Below, piece after piece: positions 1-5,472 of a DNA stretch of 5,472 nt. The notes below the pieces were generated by a model. That model saw nothing but the letters and a program-made list of their open reading frames with translations, did no database searches and was not told where the DNA came from. The position numbers were made by a program, and so were the translations under genes. Origin of the DNA: Candidatus Bathyarchaeota archaeon (GTDB lineage: Archaea > Thermoproteota > Bathyarchaeia > Bathyarchaeales > B26-1). Location of the stretch: contig QMYL01000082.1 of NCBI GenBank assembly GCA_003662645.1, positions 1 through 5,472 of the forward strand, read 5' to 3'. Within the stretch, counting starts at the first letter, position 1. Each line of letters opens with the position of its first letter.

Positions 1-33
1 AGATTTACAAAGCGGAGATAAGGAGAGAGGAAC

Positions 34-132
34 CTACGAACCCTCTCTTGGCTTCGGCTCCCTCAGCTTCTCATTGAACTCCCTCAGCTTACCAAGAACC
101 TTATGACTTACACCATTAATTCTTGATGAGGG
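34..132 (-). pseudogene. Possible C-terminal remnant of an unidentified minus-strand gene
   Basis: Read on the minus strand, one frame stays open from 243 down to a TAG at 34-36. The part outside the integrase fragment ends in a charged helix, KLREFNEKLREPKPREGS. It uses the AAG, CTG, AGG and GAG codons typical of the neighbouring genes, and KLRE recurs at a seven-residue step. No ATG, GTG or TTG lies in the frame before the upstream stop at 244-246, and the upstream part overlaps the integrase fragment, so no complete gene exists here. It may be the tail of a gene broken by insertion or deletion at about position 132, or simply a chance open frame. I do not recognise the family. No tRNA, terminator or other gene is visible in 1-132. 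Confidence 0.2.
58..90. repeat. 12-bp direct repeat CTCCCTCAGCTT, 21 bp apart
   Basis: CTCCCTCAGCTT occurs at 58-69 and again at 79-90, exact copies with a 21-bp step. Twenty-one bases equal seven codons. On the minus strand the repeat reads as the coiled-coil-like sequence KLRE...KLRE, which is the simplest explanation. An attachment-site or regulatory role next to the integrase fragment is possible but unsupported. Confidence 0.5.
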
Positions 133-402
133 ATGCAGTCTAAGTATGCTTATCTCCTCGAGGATGCGGATGTTAGGTGGTGGTTTGAGAATCTCTCTGC
201 ATGCTCTAAGGTTATGGCTATGGTTTATCTCCGTACCCTCGGCTTATACTGCGAGATGAACAGGACGAGCCCGAAGGCGATCCTCAAGGTTGCTGAGGCG
301 AAAGAGTTCAGAGACGACTTCATAGACTTCGTCAGAAGCCTTGAGAGGGAAAGGGATAGAGAAAACATAAATATCCGGCACGACTTTATAATACTAAAGT
401 AG
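133..402 (+). pseudogene. N-terminal fragment of an archaeal tyrosine recombinase (integrase), catalytic domain missing
   Basis: The 89-residue product resembles the N-terminal DNA core-binding domain of archaeal XerA/phage-type integrases: an opening YxYLLEDxDVRxWFENL (residues 5-21), then SKVxAxVYLRTLGLYCE (25-41), TSPKAILK (45-52) and EFRDDFIDFVRSLERE (58-73). In intact relatives, as I recall the family, a GKAGSYI stretch and a helix ending in SWL follow, and then a catalytic domain with the R-H-R-Y residues. Here the protein jumps to NINIRHDFIILK and stops, so a block is deleted and the catalytic part is gone. Normally conserved G and T in the GSxxTA motif are C24 and M28. An in-frame TGA at 127-129 fixes ATG 133 as the first start; GAGG touches it directly. 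It should be recombinationally inactive. It may be a decayed mobile-element relic or an int(N) piece left by integrase splitting. Confidence 0.6.
367..392 (+). promoter_or_regulatory. Candidate archaeal promoter for the coiled-coil/surface-protein operon
   Basis: Two TATA-like boxes lie in the tail of the integrase fragment: ATAAATAT at 367-374, preceded by the purine-rich GAAAAC that could serve as a BRE, and TTTATAAT at 385-392. With the usual spacing of about 26 bases to the start site, transcription would begin near 397 or 416, giving a 5' leader of roughly 25-45 bases that includes the ribosome-binding site at 434-437. The same ATAAATAT octamer occurs before the permease gene. Placed by motif and distance only. 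Confidence 0.35.
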
Positions 403-433
403 GAGAGTAATAATCTATCATATTAAAGGGGAA

Positions 434-437
434 GGAG
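434..437 (+). promoter_or_regulatory. Ribosome-binding site that decides a TTG start
   Basis: GGAG at 434-437, within GGGGAAGGAG, is followed by four bases and TTGGG at 442. The permease gene has the same arrangement, GGAG-N4-TTGGG. A second TTG at 439 sits only one base from GGAG, so 442 is preferred, although AGGGG at 427-431 could serve the 439 start. Confidence 0.55.
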
Positions 438-441
438 TTTG

Positions 442-1377
442 TTGGGCTTTCTTCTCAAACGGTTGAGCAAATCCTCCAATAAACAGAAAGGTGGAATATT
501 TGACCCCTACCAGAAGCAACTGGAGATTTTTCAAATCCAGCCTCAACCCCAAGAGAGAAGGCCGATAACAAAGCCCATATCCGCCAAACAGATAGAGAAC
601 GAGACAAATGAGGTTCTAAAAGCCTTCCAAACCTACGTCAAGGAGGTTAAGGAGACATCACTAAAGCTGAACGAGCTTAAGAAGATGCTCAAGTCGGGAG
701 AGATCCCTGAGAGCGCATATAACATAATCCTCAAAGAGCTGGGAACACAACTATCAATCTCGATTAAGGAGATATATAGGCTGAGAGAAACTTTGGAGCT
801 GGCAAAGGCGAAGGCCAAACTTGAGTGGGCAAAGGAGAAGATAGGGATTAGGGAGTTTGAGGAGTCTGAGAGTTATAGAGGGTTGGAAGAGGACATAGAC
901 CTAAAGCGGAGGCTTTATGCACCCCTACATGAGTGGAAGGAGCTCATAGCGAGGATAGACTCAGCCCTTTCATCACTAACCGTAGATGAGGAGATATCGA
1001 TAATCGAGCAGTACCTCTACCTCATCAAGGAGGGGGCATCCATAATCGGTGGATCAGAGGAGATCGAGAGGGCTAAGTCCATCTGCCAGAAACGTCTAGA
1101 CTCGATCTCTAAGAGGTGGACCACCGTAAGGAGCCAGAAGATGGAGGAGGTTATGGACTTAGAGTTGAAGGCTTCACGGATCAAAAATGAGATAAAGGAG
1201 GTTGAGGTTAGATTCGCCGTTGGAGAGCTTGAACAGAGCGAGTACGACTACAGGATAAGTACTCTACGTGGAGCCTTGAACAGTGTTGAGAAAGAGATGT
1301 CTGAGATCCGGAACTACATTGAGGATATAGATACGAGGATATTTAGATGCTTAGAGTTGATAAGGGAAAGCGCATGA
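442..1377 (+). CDS. Cytosolic coiled-coil protein, CdvA-like coiled-coil type with SHOCT-like hairpins
   Basis: The product is about 311 residues, almost wholly alpha-helical and charged, with no membrane segment or catalytic motif. A short basic N-terminus (GFLLKRLSK) precedes a proline/glutamine-rich linker (about 20-50). Long helices follow at about 50-135 and 205-310, the second with clear heptad character. Two helix-turn-helix hairpins of the form xGxIxxxxYxxxLxxL occur: KSGEIPESAYNIILKEL (84-100) and AVGELEQSEYDYRISTL (259-275). They resemble SHOCT modules, which are oligomerisation or targeting elements. The overall style recalls archaeal proteins named CdvA-like coiled-coil (CdvA recruits ESCRT-III in cell division), but no PRC-barrel is seen, so a division role is not implied. 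The stop codon overlaps the next gene's ATG, so translation of the two is probably coupled and the product may act on the cytosolic side of the surface protein. TTG at 439 is an alternative start. Confidence 0.85.
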   Translation: MGFLLKRLSKSSNKQKGGIFDPYQKQLEIFQIQPQPQERRPITKPISAKQIENETNEVLKAFQTYVKEVKETSLKLNELKKMLKSGEIPESAYNIILKELGTQLSISIKEIYRLRETLELAKAKAKLEWAKEKIGIREFEESESYRGLEEDIDLKRRLYAPLHEWKELIARIDSALSSLTVDEEISIIEQYLYLIKEGASIIGGSEEIERAKSICQKRLDSISKRWTTVRSQKMEEVMDLELKASRIKNEIKEVEVRFAVGELEQSEYDYRISTLRGALNSVEKEMSEIRNYIEDIDTRIFRCLELIRESA

Positions 1378-3326
1378 GGAATAAATTAAGGACAGTCTTA
1401 TCCTTAGTCTTCTTAGTAATCCTATCGGCTGGTTTAACCCTAAAACTCGGCGGATTCTCCCCCACCCAGAAGGCAACCCTAGAGGCTTATATCCCAACTG
1501 GTAGGTCAGCCCTTGTTAGACAGAACGAAGGATCGAAGTTCAATGTAACCTTATGGATAACCGACTGGGACGGAACAATCCCATTTGGGAACCTAAACGT
1601 TACGGTATATGACCTAAGTGGAGAACAGATCGTGAGTGAACTTTCAGATGAGCTGGGATACGTCAGCCTAAAAATGGATCCCGGATCGTACATTGTTCTG
1701 GTCATGACTGGAAACCGAACGGTGGGTTATCAAGCGATAAATGTATCGAGGTCGGGTGTTTTCAATATTAGAACGTGGGCTTACGATCTAAACCTAACTC
1801 TAACTGACGAGTACGATAGGCCGTTGAAGGGCCATGTGGTCTTCCTCTTCGACCAAATAGCTCCACAAGCCCCTGGTGAGTATCTGGTGATAACCGAGAG
1901 GGTCGGCCGTCTCGTTGGTAAAGCGGGGACCGACATGAACGGGACAGTACGCTTCTTCGGCGTCTGGAATGGAACATACCGCATAAGGGTCACGGATGGC
2001 GAATCCGTTGGGGATTACGTCCTCTCCATACATGGGCCGACATCAACCACCCTAAAGTGCATCAAGGTCGACTTGACGTTGAGCCTCATCTCCGGCTCCG
2101 GTTCACCTGTTGGAAACGCGACCGTGCAGGTGCGCGGTGGAATGGGACACCTACTCCTGGAGGGTAAGACCGATGAGGATGGAAGGGTTGAGTACAAGAA
2201 TCTCTACGCGTTGGAGGATGTATATTACGTCTCAGCCCAGTATGGGCCCCGCCTCATCACCCACGAGCCGATAAACATCACTGAAGGTTGGGACTTCACG
2301 ATTACATGTTGGTCCTACAACCTTACGGTTAAATGCGTTGATCAGGAGGGTGACCCCTTACCGAACCACTTCGTCTTCTTGCATGACCAGCTTATCTTCT
2401 TCACACCTACAAACTTCACCGTGAATAACGAGACTGGACCCCTAGTGAACTGGACTAGAACCGACGAGGATGGATTGGCCTTCTTCGAGGATCTGTGGAA
2501 TGGAACCTACCGTGTTAGGGTTATGGGCGGTGAGCTGATAGGGGTGGTGGATGTAAACCTCCAGGAGTCGACGACCCTGGTGGTCAAGTGTAACAAGACC
2601 TACTTGGTCTTGAGGTTTATAACCGAGCTTGGTGAACCCCTAAGGAACGTCACGATCTCAATGTACAATAGCGGTGGACACCTAACCTTCAGGGGTAGCC
2701 CTGATCCGGATGGCTACATCAAGCTCGACGGCGTATACCTCGATAACTACACGGTTGTCGCCGAGATGTTTGAGAGGGAAGTCTGGTCCGGCATCATAAA
2801 TGTCTACAAGAGTAGGGTTTGGGAGATAAGGTGTCCGGTCTTCACGCTCACGCTCCAGTTCGTCGATCCCTTTGGAAATCCCCTTCCAAGGGCCAGAGTG
2901 ATCCTAAGCAAGAGGATGACTTACGGTGCACACCTAAGCTTCACGCTGGAGCTAAAAACCGACGATAATGGGTACATCTCCTACTCGCTTCCATCAGGAG
3001 TATACGAGATCTCCTGCTCCTATGGGATCTATTACGGCTCAATAGTCGTAACCCTTGACAGCGAATACTTCAGCGTGATTAAGTGTAACCCTCATATGAG
3101 TTTTTGGTTAATGGTGGCGTTCGTCTCATTCCCCCTCGTGATCTTCACCCTAATACTGGAGAGGCAGAAGTTGAAGAAACCCTTCAAGATAAGGAAATAT
3201 AGGAACGTACTGTTGAAGCTGGAGTCCATGTACGAGAATGGCTTAGTTGACTACCAACTATACAGGAAGCTGAGAGAGGAGTATGAGGCTAAACTAATGG
3301 AGTTGGGTGGTAGAGAAGTGAGATAG
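1374..3326 (+). CDS. Membrane-anchored surface protein with six carboxypeptidase-regulatory-like beta-sandwich domains
   Basis: The product is about 650 residues. A basic start and hydrophobic stretch (residues 3-22) form a signal peptide or anchor. Six prealbumin-like domains follow at about 54-135, 137-229, 230-312, 315-406, 407-488 and 490-571, each carrying one [TSP]DxxGx turn (D92, D187, D267, D364, D444, D530). This is the pattern of CarboxypepD_reg/Ig-like folds in archaeal surface proteins. A membrane helix lies at about 575-594, then a basic cytosolic tail with a SHOCT-like hairpin (608-645, core ENGLVDYQLYRKLREEY). Seventeen N-glycosylation sequons are all extracellular. No enzyme motif is visible, so it is probably structural, adhesive or a sensor/partner of the nearby permease. 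The chosen ATG forms ATGA with the previous stop. An in-frame ATG at 1347, with GAGG eight bases upstream, would add nine residues and overlap the previous gene by 31 bases. Confidence 0.85.
   Translation: MRNKLRTVLSLVFLVILSAGLTLKLGGFSPTQKATLEAYIPTGRSALVRQNEGSKFNVTLWITDWDGTIPFGNLNVTVYDLSGEQIVSELSDELGYVSLKMDPGSYIVLVMTGNRTVGYQAINVSRSGVFNIRTWAYDLNLTLTDEYDRPLKGHVVFLFDQIAPQAPGEYLVITERVGRLVGKAGTDMNGTVRFFGVWNGTYRIRVTDGESVGDYVLSIHGPTSTTLKCIKVDLTLSLISGSGSPVGNATVQVRGGMGHLLLEGKTDEDGRVEYKNLYALEDVYYVSAQYGPRLITHEPINITEGWDFTITCWSYNLTVKCVDQEGDPLPNHFVFLHDQLIFFTPTNFTVNNETGPLVNWTRTDEDGLAFFEDLWNGTYRVRVMGGELIGVVDVNLQESTTLVVKCNKTYLVLRFITELGEPLRNVTISMYNSGGHLTFRGSPDPDGYIKLDGVYLDNYTVVAEMFEREVWSGIINVYKSRVWEIRCPVFTLTLQFVDPFGNPLPRARVILSKRMTYGAHLSFTLELKTDDNGYISYSLPSGVYEISCSYGIYYGSIVVTLDSEYFSVIKCNPHMSFWLMVAFVSFPLVIFTLILERQKLKKPFKIRKYRNVLLKLESMYENGLVDYQLYRKLREEYEAKLMELGGREVR
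1533..3086 (+). repeat. Three tandem copies of a two-domain unit coding for the ectodomain
   Basis: The six domains alternate between two types. Unit 1 spans 1533-2060, unit 2 2061-2591 and unit 3 2592-3086. Second-type domains share HVVFLFDQ / HFVFLHDQ (residues 154 and 332) and WNGTYRIRV / WNGTYRVRV (198 and 375), offsets of 178 and 177 residues. First-type domains share an IN[VI] motif before the closing strand (122, 300, 475) and a GHL turn (units 2 and 3). The third unit is shortest and most diverged. Divergence is high at DNA level, so this is an old duplication, not a recent one. Confidence 0.75.
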
Positions 3327-3348
3327 ATGCTGCCCAACCATAATCTCC

Positions 3349-3356
3349 ATAAATAT
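3349..3356 (+). promoter_or_regulatory. Candidate TATA box upstream of the permease gene
   Basis: ATAAATAT in the 122-bp spacer is identical to the octamer at 367-374. Transcription would start near 3379, just before a mini-ORF at 3387, leaving a leader of about 70 bases before the permease TTG. A second AT-rich run, ATATAAT at 3361-3367, could serve instead. The spacer has no convincing hairpin with a T-run, so read-through from the surface-protein gene also remains possible. Confidence 0.35.
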
Positions 3357-3386
3357 TTCCATATAATTGAGAAAAGATAATATCTA

Positions 3387-3437
3387 ATGGTGATGTTAAT
3401 AAACAAGACCGCTGTTGAGATTGGAATTAGGAAGTAG
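3387..3437 (+). CDS. Possible 16-codon leader ORF ahead of the permease
   Basis: ATG at 3387 opens a short frame, MVMLINKTAVEIGIRK, ending at TAG 3435-3437. The stop lies eleven bases before the permease TTG and touches its G-rich ribosome-binding site. It begins about eight bases after the start site expected from the TATA box at 3349-3356, so it would be translated almost leaderless. It has no ribosome-binding site of its own and matches no family I know. It could be a regulatory upstream ORF or a chance open frame; length alone cannot tell. Confidence 0.2.
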   Translation: MVMLINKTAVEIGIRK

Positions 3438-3444
3438 GGGGGAG
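3437..3444 (+). promoter_or_regulatory. Ribosome-binding site of the permease gene
   Basis: The run GGGGGGAG-like sequence at 3437-3444 ends in GGAG, four bases before TTG at 3449. An in-frame TAG at 3428-3430 rules out any earlier start, and the next in-frame start codons lie inside the first membrane helix, so this site supports TTG 3449 as the real start. Confidence 0.6.
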
Positions 3445-3448
3445 ATCC

Positions 3449-5472
3449 TTGGGAGACGCCAAGGCTAGGGAAGAACTCCGTATACTTCCAATATTGTTAG
3501 TTCTAATTCCCATAATCTTATACTCTGTGACATGTTCATTCAGCTCCCCAGAGGGTGTCGAAGAGGCTAACATAGCCCTATGGGTAATCTTCCGCGTAAG
3601 AGATTACAGGACTGACATGCCAATCTCAAACGTCTCGGTGACGGCGGTGATCACCTCTGATTGGATATCTGAGATACGCACGCCGCTTAGGACAACTAAC
3701 GAGACAGGAGTCGTTAAGGTTCTTATAGGTAACGTACCGAACGTGACTGTAAGGAACCCGCCGAGGGTTGTAGCCTTCAGCTTGGGCGGGAACTATGTGG
3801 CGATAAAGGTTATAGACTCACTGATCGAGGACCTAACCTTCGAAGCCGAGTACAAGATGAACGTTACGAACTACTGGAACACTCGGATAAACCTCCCATA
3901 TAAGATTGAGGGAGATCGGGTGTTTATCGAATGTAACCTTTGGGTCCTGAAGGGTAAGCTCGTGAAGGTTACAGACTGCGACCCAGTTACGGGTGAGAGA
4001 GTTGACCTAGCCGTTAAACCAGCCGTCAGGGCCGATGTGAAGAGGGAACATGGAATGAGTCCATACGAGAGCTACTACCTCTTCCCAATAAACTACACCG
4101 TAACTGTAACCTACGAATCAGACCTTCTGAAGAGTAAGATCTACACACCGTTAAAGATCACGGTTAAAGAGGATACTGTTCTGGTAAACTGGATGTACCA
4201 CGCCATGAAGTCCTACGAAGATTACGAGATATCCAACATGGATGAGGAGATAAAACTCCTCAACTCGCTGGGGTTCTCTCTGGCTCAGGAGACTGAGAAT
4301 TACCAAGCGGTTAAGAGCCTCTTTAACAGGGTTTTGGACCTCTATAAGGAGGGGGAGTACGACTCCGCGGTTGGTGGAGCCAAGATAGCGGTGAACGCTG
4401 CAAATAACCTGAAGAAGTGGTTCTCGGACCTTAGAGTCTACGCCATATTAACATCAATAGGCATATGCCTATTCGCCTATGGCTTATCCTCCCTCATTCC
4501 GCGGCTCCTCCTCGAGGAGAATGTCAGCCAGAAAGTATACCTAGCCGTTAAGATAGTGGTATTCTCCTTAATCCTACTTCTGTTCTCTCTAACCCACCCC
4601 TCACTGAAGATGACCTTCCTATCCCTCAGCGAGAGCCTACTGAACGCACCGACTCAGAGACTGGACCTACCCACAACCCTATGGGGATGCTTCCTGATCG
4701 GGAGCACCACATACTTCTTCGTCGTACTTCTCTCGGTGAAGAAGACCCCCATGACAGACTTAGCCCTAAAGCTTGGAACTAGAGGGTTAAGGAGAAGACC
4801 ATTCAGGAGCCTATTGACTCTGATCTCCATAATGATAGTCGTGGCCTCAGCTGTAGTACTCATCGATATATCCTCAAGCTACTCAACCAGGGTTAAGGAG
4901 GTATGGAAGAGTACAAATATCACCGGGATAATGGTTAGATCTAACCTACCCTTAGCCCCGCTAAGCGAGTACGACGTGAACTGGACTGTAAGGCAAGAGT
5001 GGTGTAAGGAGCTAGGATATGTAGAGGAGGTTAGGGCATACAGTACAAACACAGAGTGGGGTGTAGTTATACACTTAGGGCTTTACGTCTTTAAAGAGGA
5101 TACAGCACCAATAATTGATCGCTCCGCGACAGTAAACATAGTATGCATCGATCCAGATTTTATGGATAAACACTTTAACTTATCGAATTACGTTAGAGGA
5201 TACTGGCAAGAATTTAAAGCCGGTGAAAAGGTTGCTCTATTACCTAACTTGCCCTATATATTTAACGCTTCAGTTGGCGATTGCATTAAGTTAGCAGTGA
5301 TTGACGGTATTCAAAGAGTGGAACTCATAGTTGTAGGAGAAAGAGAGTATGACTTTCGCGTGATCGGGAAGTTTGATCCACAGGTCTTATCAGAGTTAAA
5401 AAAGTTTGATAGCACGTCGCTCTTTGAGAACCCATTTAACACGGTTCTAGTCCCGATTAAGTCGATAGATGA
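3449..5472 (+). CDS. Multidomain FtsX/MacB-type ABC transporter permease with extra N-terminal ectodomain (3' end cut by window)
   Basis: 674 codons are open to the window edge without a stop. Segments in order: membrane helix 1 (11-29); ectodomain with a carboxypeptidase-regulatory-like sandwich (about 41-125), a further beta-rich region (130-245) and a helical bundle (247-325, with YKEGEYDSAVGGAKIAV like a TPR-type helix pair); helices at about 329-350, 362-382 and 409-429; a basic loop DLALKLGTRGLRRRPFRS leading into helix 453-473. That loop plus helix is the hallmark entry of FtsX/MacB/LolC permeases. From 475 the large extracellular domain follows, as in MacB. Basic loops fall on the cytosolic side in this model. 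The remaining core helices should lie beyond the window. Such permeases, driven by a MacB/LolD-like ATPase not seen here, move lipoproteins or peptides, or transmit force to extracellular partners. Substrate unknown. Codon usage changes sharply near codon 540. Confidence 0.85.
   Translation, partial: MGDAKAREELRILPILLVLIPIILYSVTCSFSSPEGVEEANIALWVIFRVRDYRTDMPISNVSVTAVITSDWISEIRTPLRTTNETGVVKVLIGNVPNVTVRNPPRVVAFSLGGNYVAIKVIDSLIEDLTFEAEYKMNVTNYWNTRINLPYKIEGDRVFIECNLWVLKGKLVKVTDCDPVTGERVDLAVKPAVRADVKREHGMSPYESYYLFPINYTVTVTYESDLLKSKIYTPLKITVKEDTVLVNWMYHAMKSYEDYEISNMDEEIKLLNSLGFSLAQETENYQAVKSLFNRVLDLYKEGEYDSAVGGAKIAVNAANNLKKWFSDLRVYAILTSIGICLFAYGLSSLIPRLLLEENVSQKVYLAVKIVVFSLILLLFSLTHPSLKMTFLSLSESLLNAPTQRLDLPTTLWGCFLIGSTTYFFVVLLSVKKTPMTDLALKLGTRGLRRRPFRSLLTLISIMIVVASAVVLIDISSSYSTRVKEVWKSTNITGIMVRSNLPLAPLSEYDVNWTVRQEWCKELGYVEEVRAYSTNTEWGVVIHLGLYVFKEDTAPIIDRSATVNIVCIDPDFMDKHFNLSNYVRGYWQEFKAGEKVALLPNLPYIFNASVGDCIKLAVIDGIQRVELIVVGEREYDFRVIGKFDPQVLSELKKFDSTSLFENPFNTVLVPIKSID
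4456..4473. other. Perfect 18-bp palindrome inside the permease coding sequence
   Basis: AATAGGCATATGCCTATT is self-complementary over all 18 bases; the flanking C/C at 4455 and 4474 breaks it. It lies in the codons of the second membrane helix of the permease. It could be a dimeric-protein binding site or coincidence; roughly 2 percent of random windows this long would hold one. Confidence 0.5.
5040..5472. other. Segment of lower GC and altered codon usage inside the permease gene
   Basis: Within one continuous reading frame, phenylalanine is TTC in 15 of 17 cases over codons 1-545 but TTT in 10 of 10 cases over codons 546-674. Aspartate also turns to GAT (9 of 11), and TTA, GAA, AAA and ATT become common. 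A hand count gives about 142 G+C in the 360 bases 5101-5460, near 39 percent, against 29-33 per 60 bases in sampled lines upstream. The reading frame is not disturbed. Confidence 0.6.

Noticed and set aside
25..60. Possible tRNA T-arm (GGTTCGTAGG-like on the minus strand) as an integration target
   Set aside because: The T-loop consensus GGTTCGAATCC is not met and no acceptor, D or anticodon arm can be folded nearby.
633..818. Minus-strand open frame of 61 codons
   Set aside because: Serine/leucine-rich shadow of the coiled-coil gene; its composition follows from complementing Glu/Lys-rich codons.
442..1377. Calling the coiled-coil gene cdvA
   Set aside because: No N-terminal PRC-barrel or ESCRT-III-binding motif is visible and no cdvB/cdvC genes are adjacent; only the coiled-coil style is similar.
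1487..2197. Several open minus-strand frames with ATG starts
   Set aside because: They lie opposite the surface-protein gene, whose repeats, sequons and domain motifs are clearly on the + strand. The minus-strand products are low-complexity shadows without ribosome sites or recognisable domains.
3327..3386. Transcription terminator after the surface-protein gene
   Set aside because: No stable hairpin and no run of five or more T on the + strand, so no terminator is called.
3521..3537. Lipobox (SVTC) at the end of the permease's first membrane helix
   Set aside because: Threonine before the cysteine does not fit the usual G/A/S, so a lipoprotein signal is unlikely; a plain membrane anchor is preferred.
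4654..4863. Minus-strand open frame of 69 codons
   Set aside because: It runs opposite the membrane helices and basic loop that identify the permease, and has no features of its own.

Overview
The window looks like chromosomal DNA of a thermophilic-type archaeon, probably TACK/Thermoproteota-like; a Bathyarchaeia-like lineage is only a guess. The reasons are arginine coded mostly by AGG/AGA, isoleucine often by ATA, TTG starts behind GGAG ribosome-binding sites, ATAAATAT TATA-like boxes, extracellular proteins rich in N-glycosylation sequons, and an archaeal-type integrase remnant. No RNA gene, CRISPR array or complete mobile element is visible.

Layout, all genes on the + strand. (1) Positions 1-132 hold no intact gene; the minus strand could carry the last codons of a broken gene with a heptad-like 12-bp repeat. 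(2) 133-402 is a short N-terminal piece of an archaeal tyrosine recombinase without its catalytic domain. (3) 442-1377 encodes a cytosolic coiled-coil protein (CdvA-like coiled-coil type, SHOCT-like hairpins). (4) 1374-3326 overlaps it by ATGA and encodes a surface protein: signal/anchor segment, six prealbumin-like (carboxypeptidase-regulatory-like) domains arranged as three repeats of a two-domain unit, a C-terminal membrane helix and a cytosolic SHOCT-like tail. (5) 3327-3448 is a spacer with a TATA-like box and a 16-codon mini-ORF. (6) 3449 to the window end encodes a multidomain FtsX/MacB-type ABC permease, cut off by the window edge.

Taken together, genes 3-5 look like an uncharacterised envelope module: a coiled-coil protein inside the cell, a glycosylated rod-like protein anchored in the membrane with a matching cytosolic hairpin, and an ABC permease of the mechanotransmission type whose own ectodomain begins with a similar beta-sandwich. 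The grouping is inference from adjacency, overlap and shared domains; substrate and partners cannot be read from the sequence. The ATPase expected to drive the permease is not in the window.

The most unusual signals are the three-fold two-domain repeat with a cysteine closing almost every domain, the shared SHOCT-like hairpins, an abrupt codon-usage shift inside the permease gene near 5040-5080, and a perfect 18-bp palindrome at 4456-4473.
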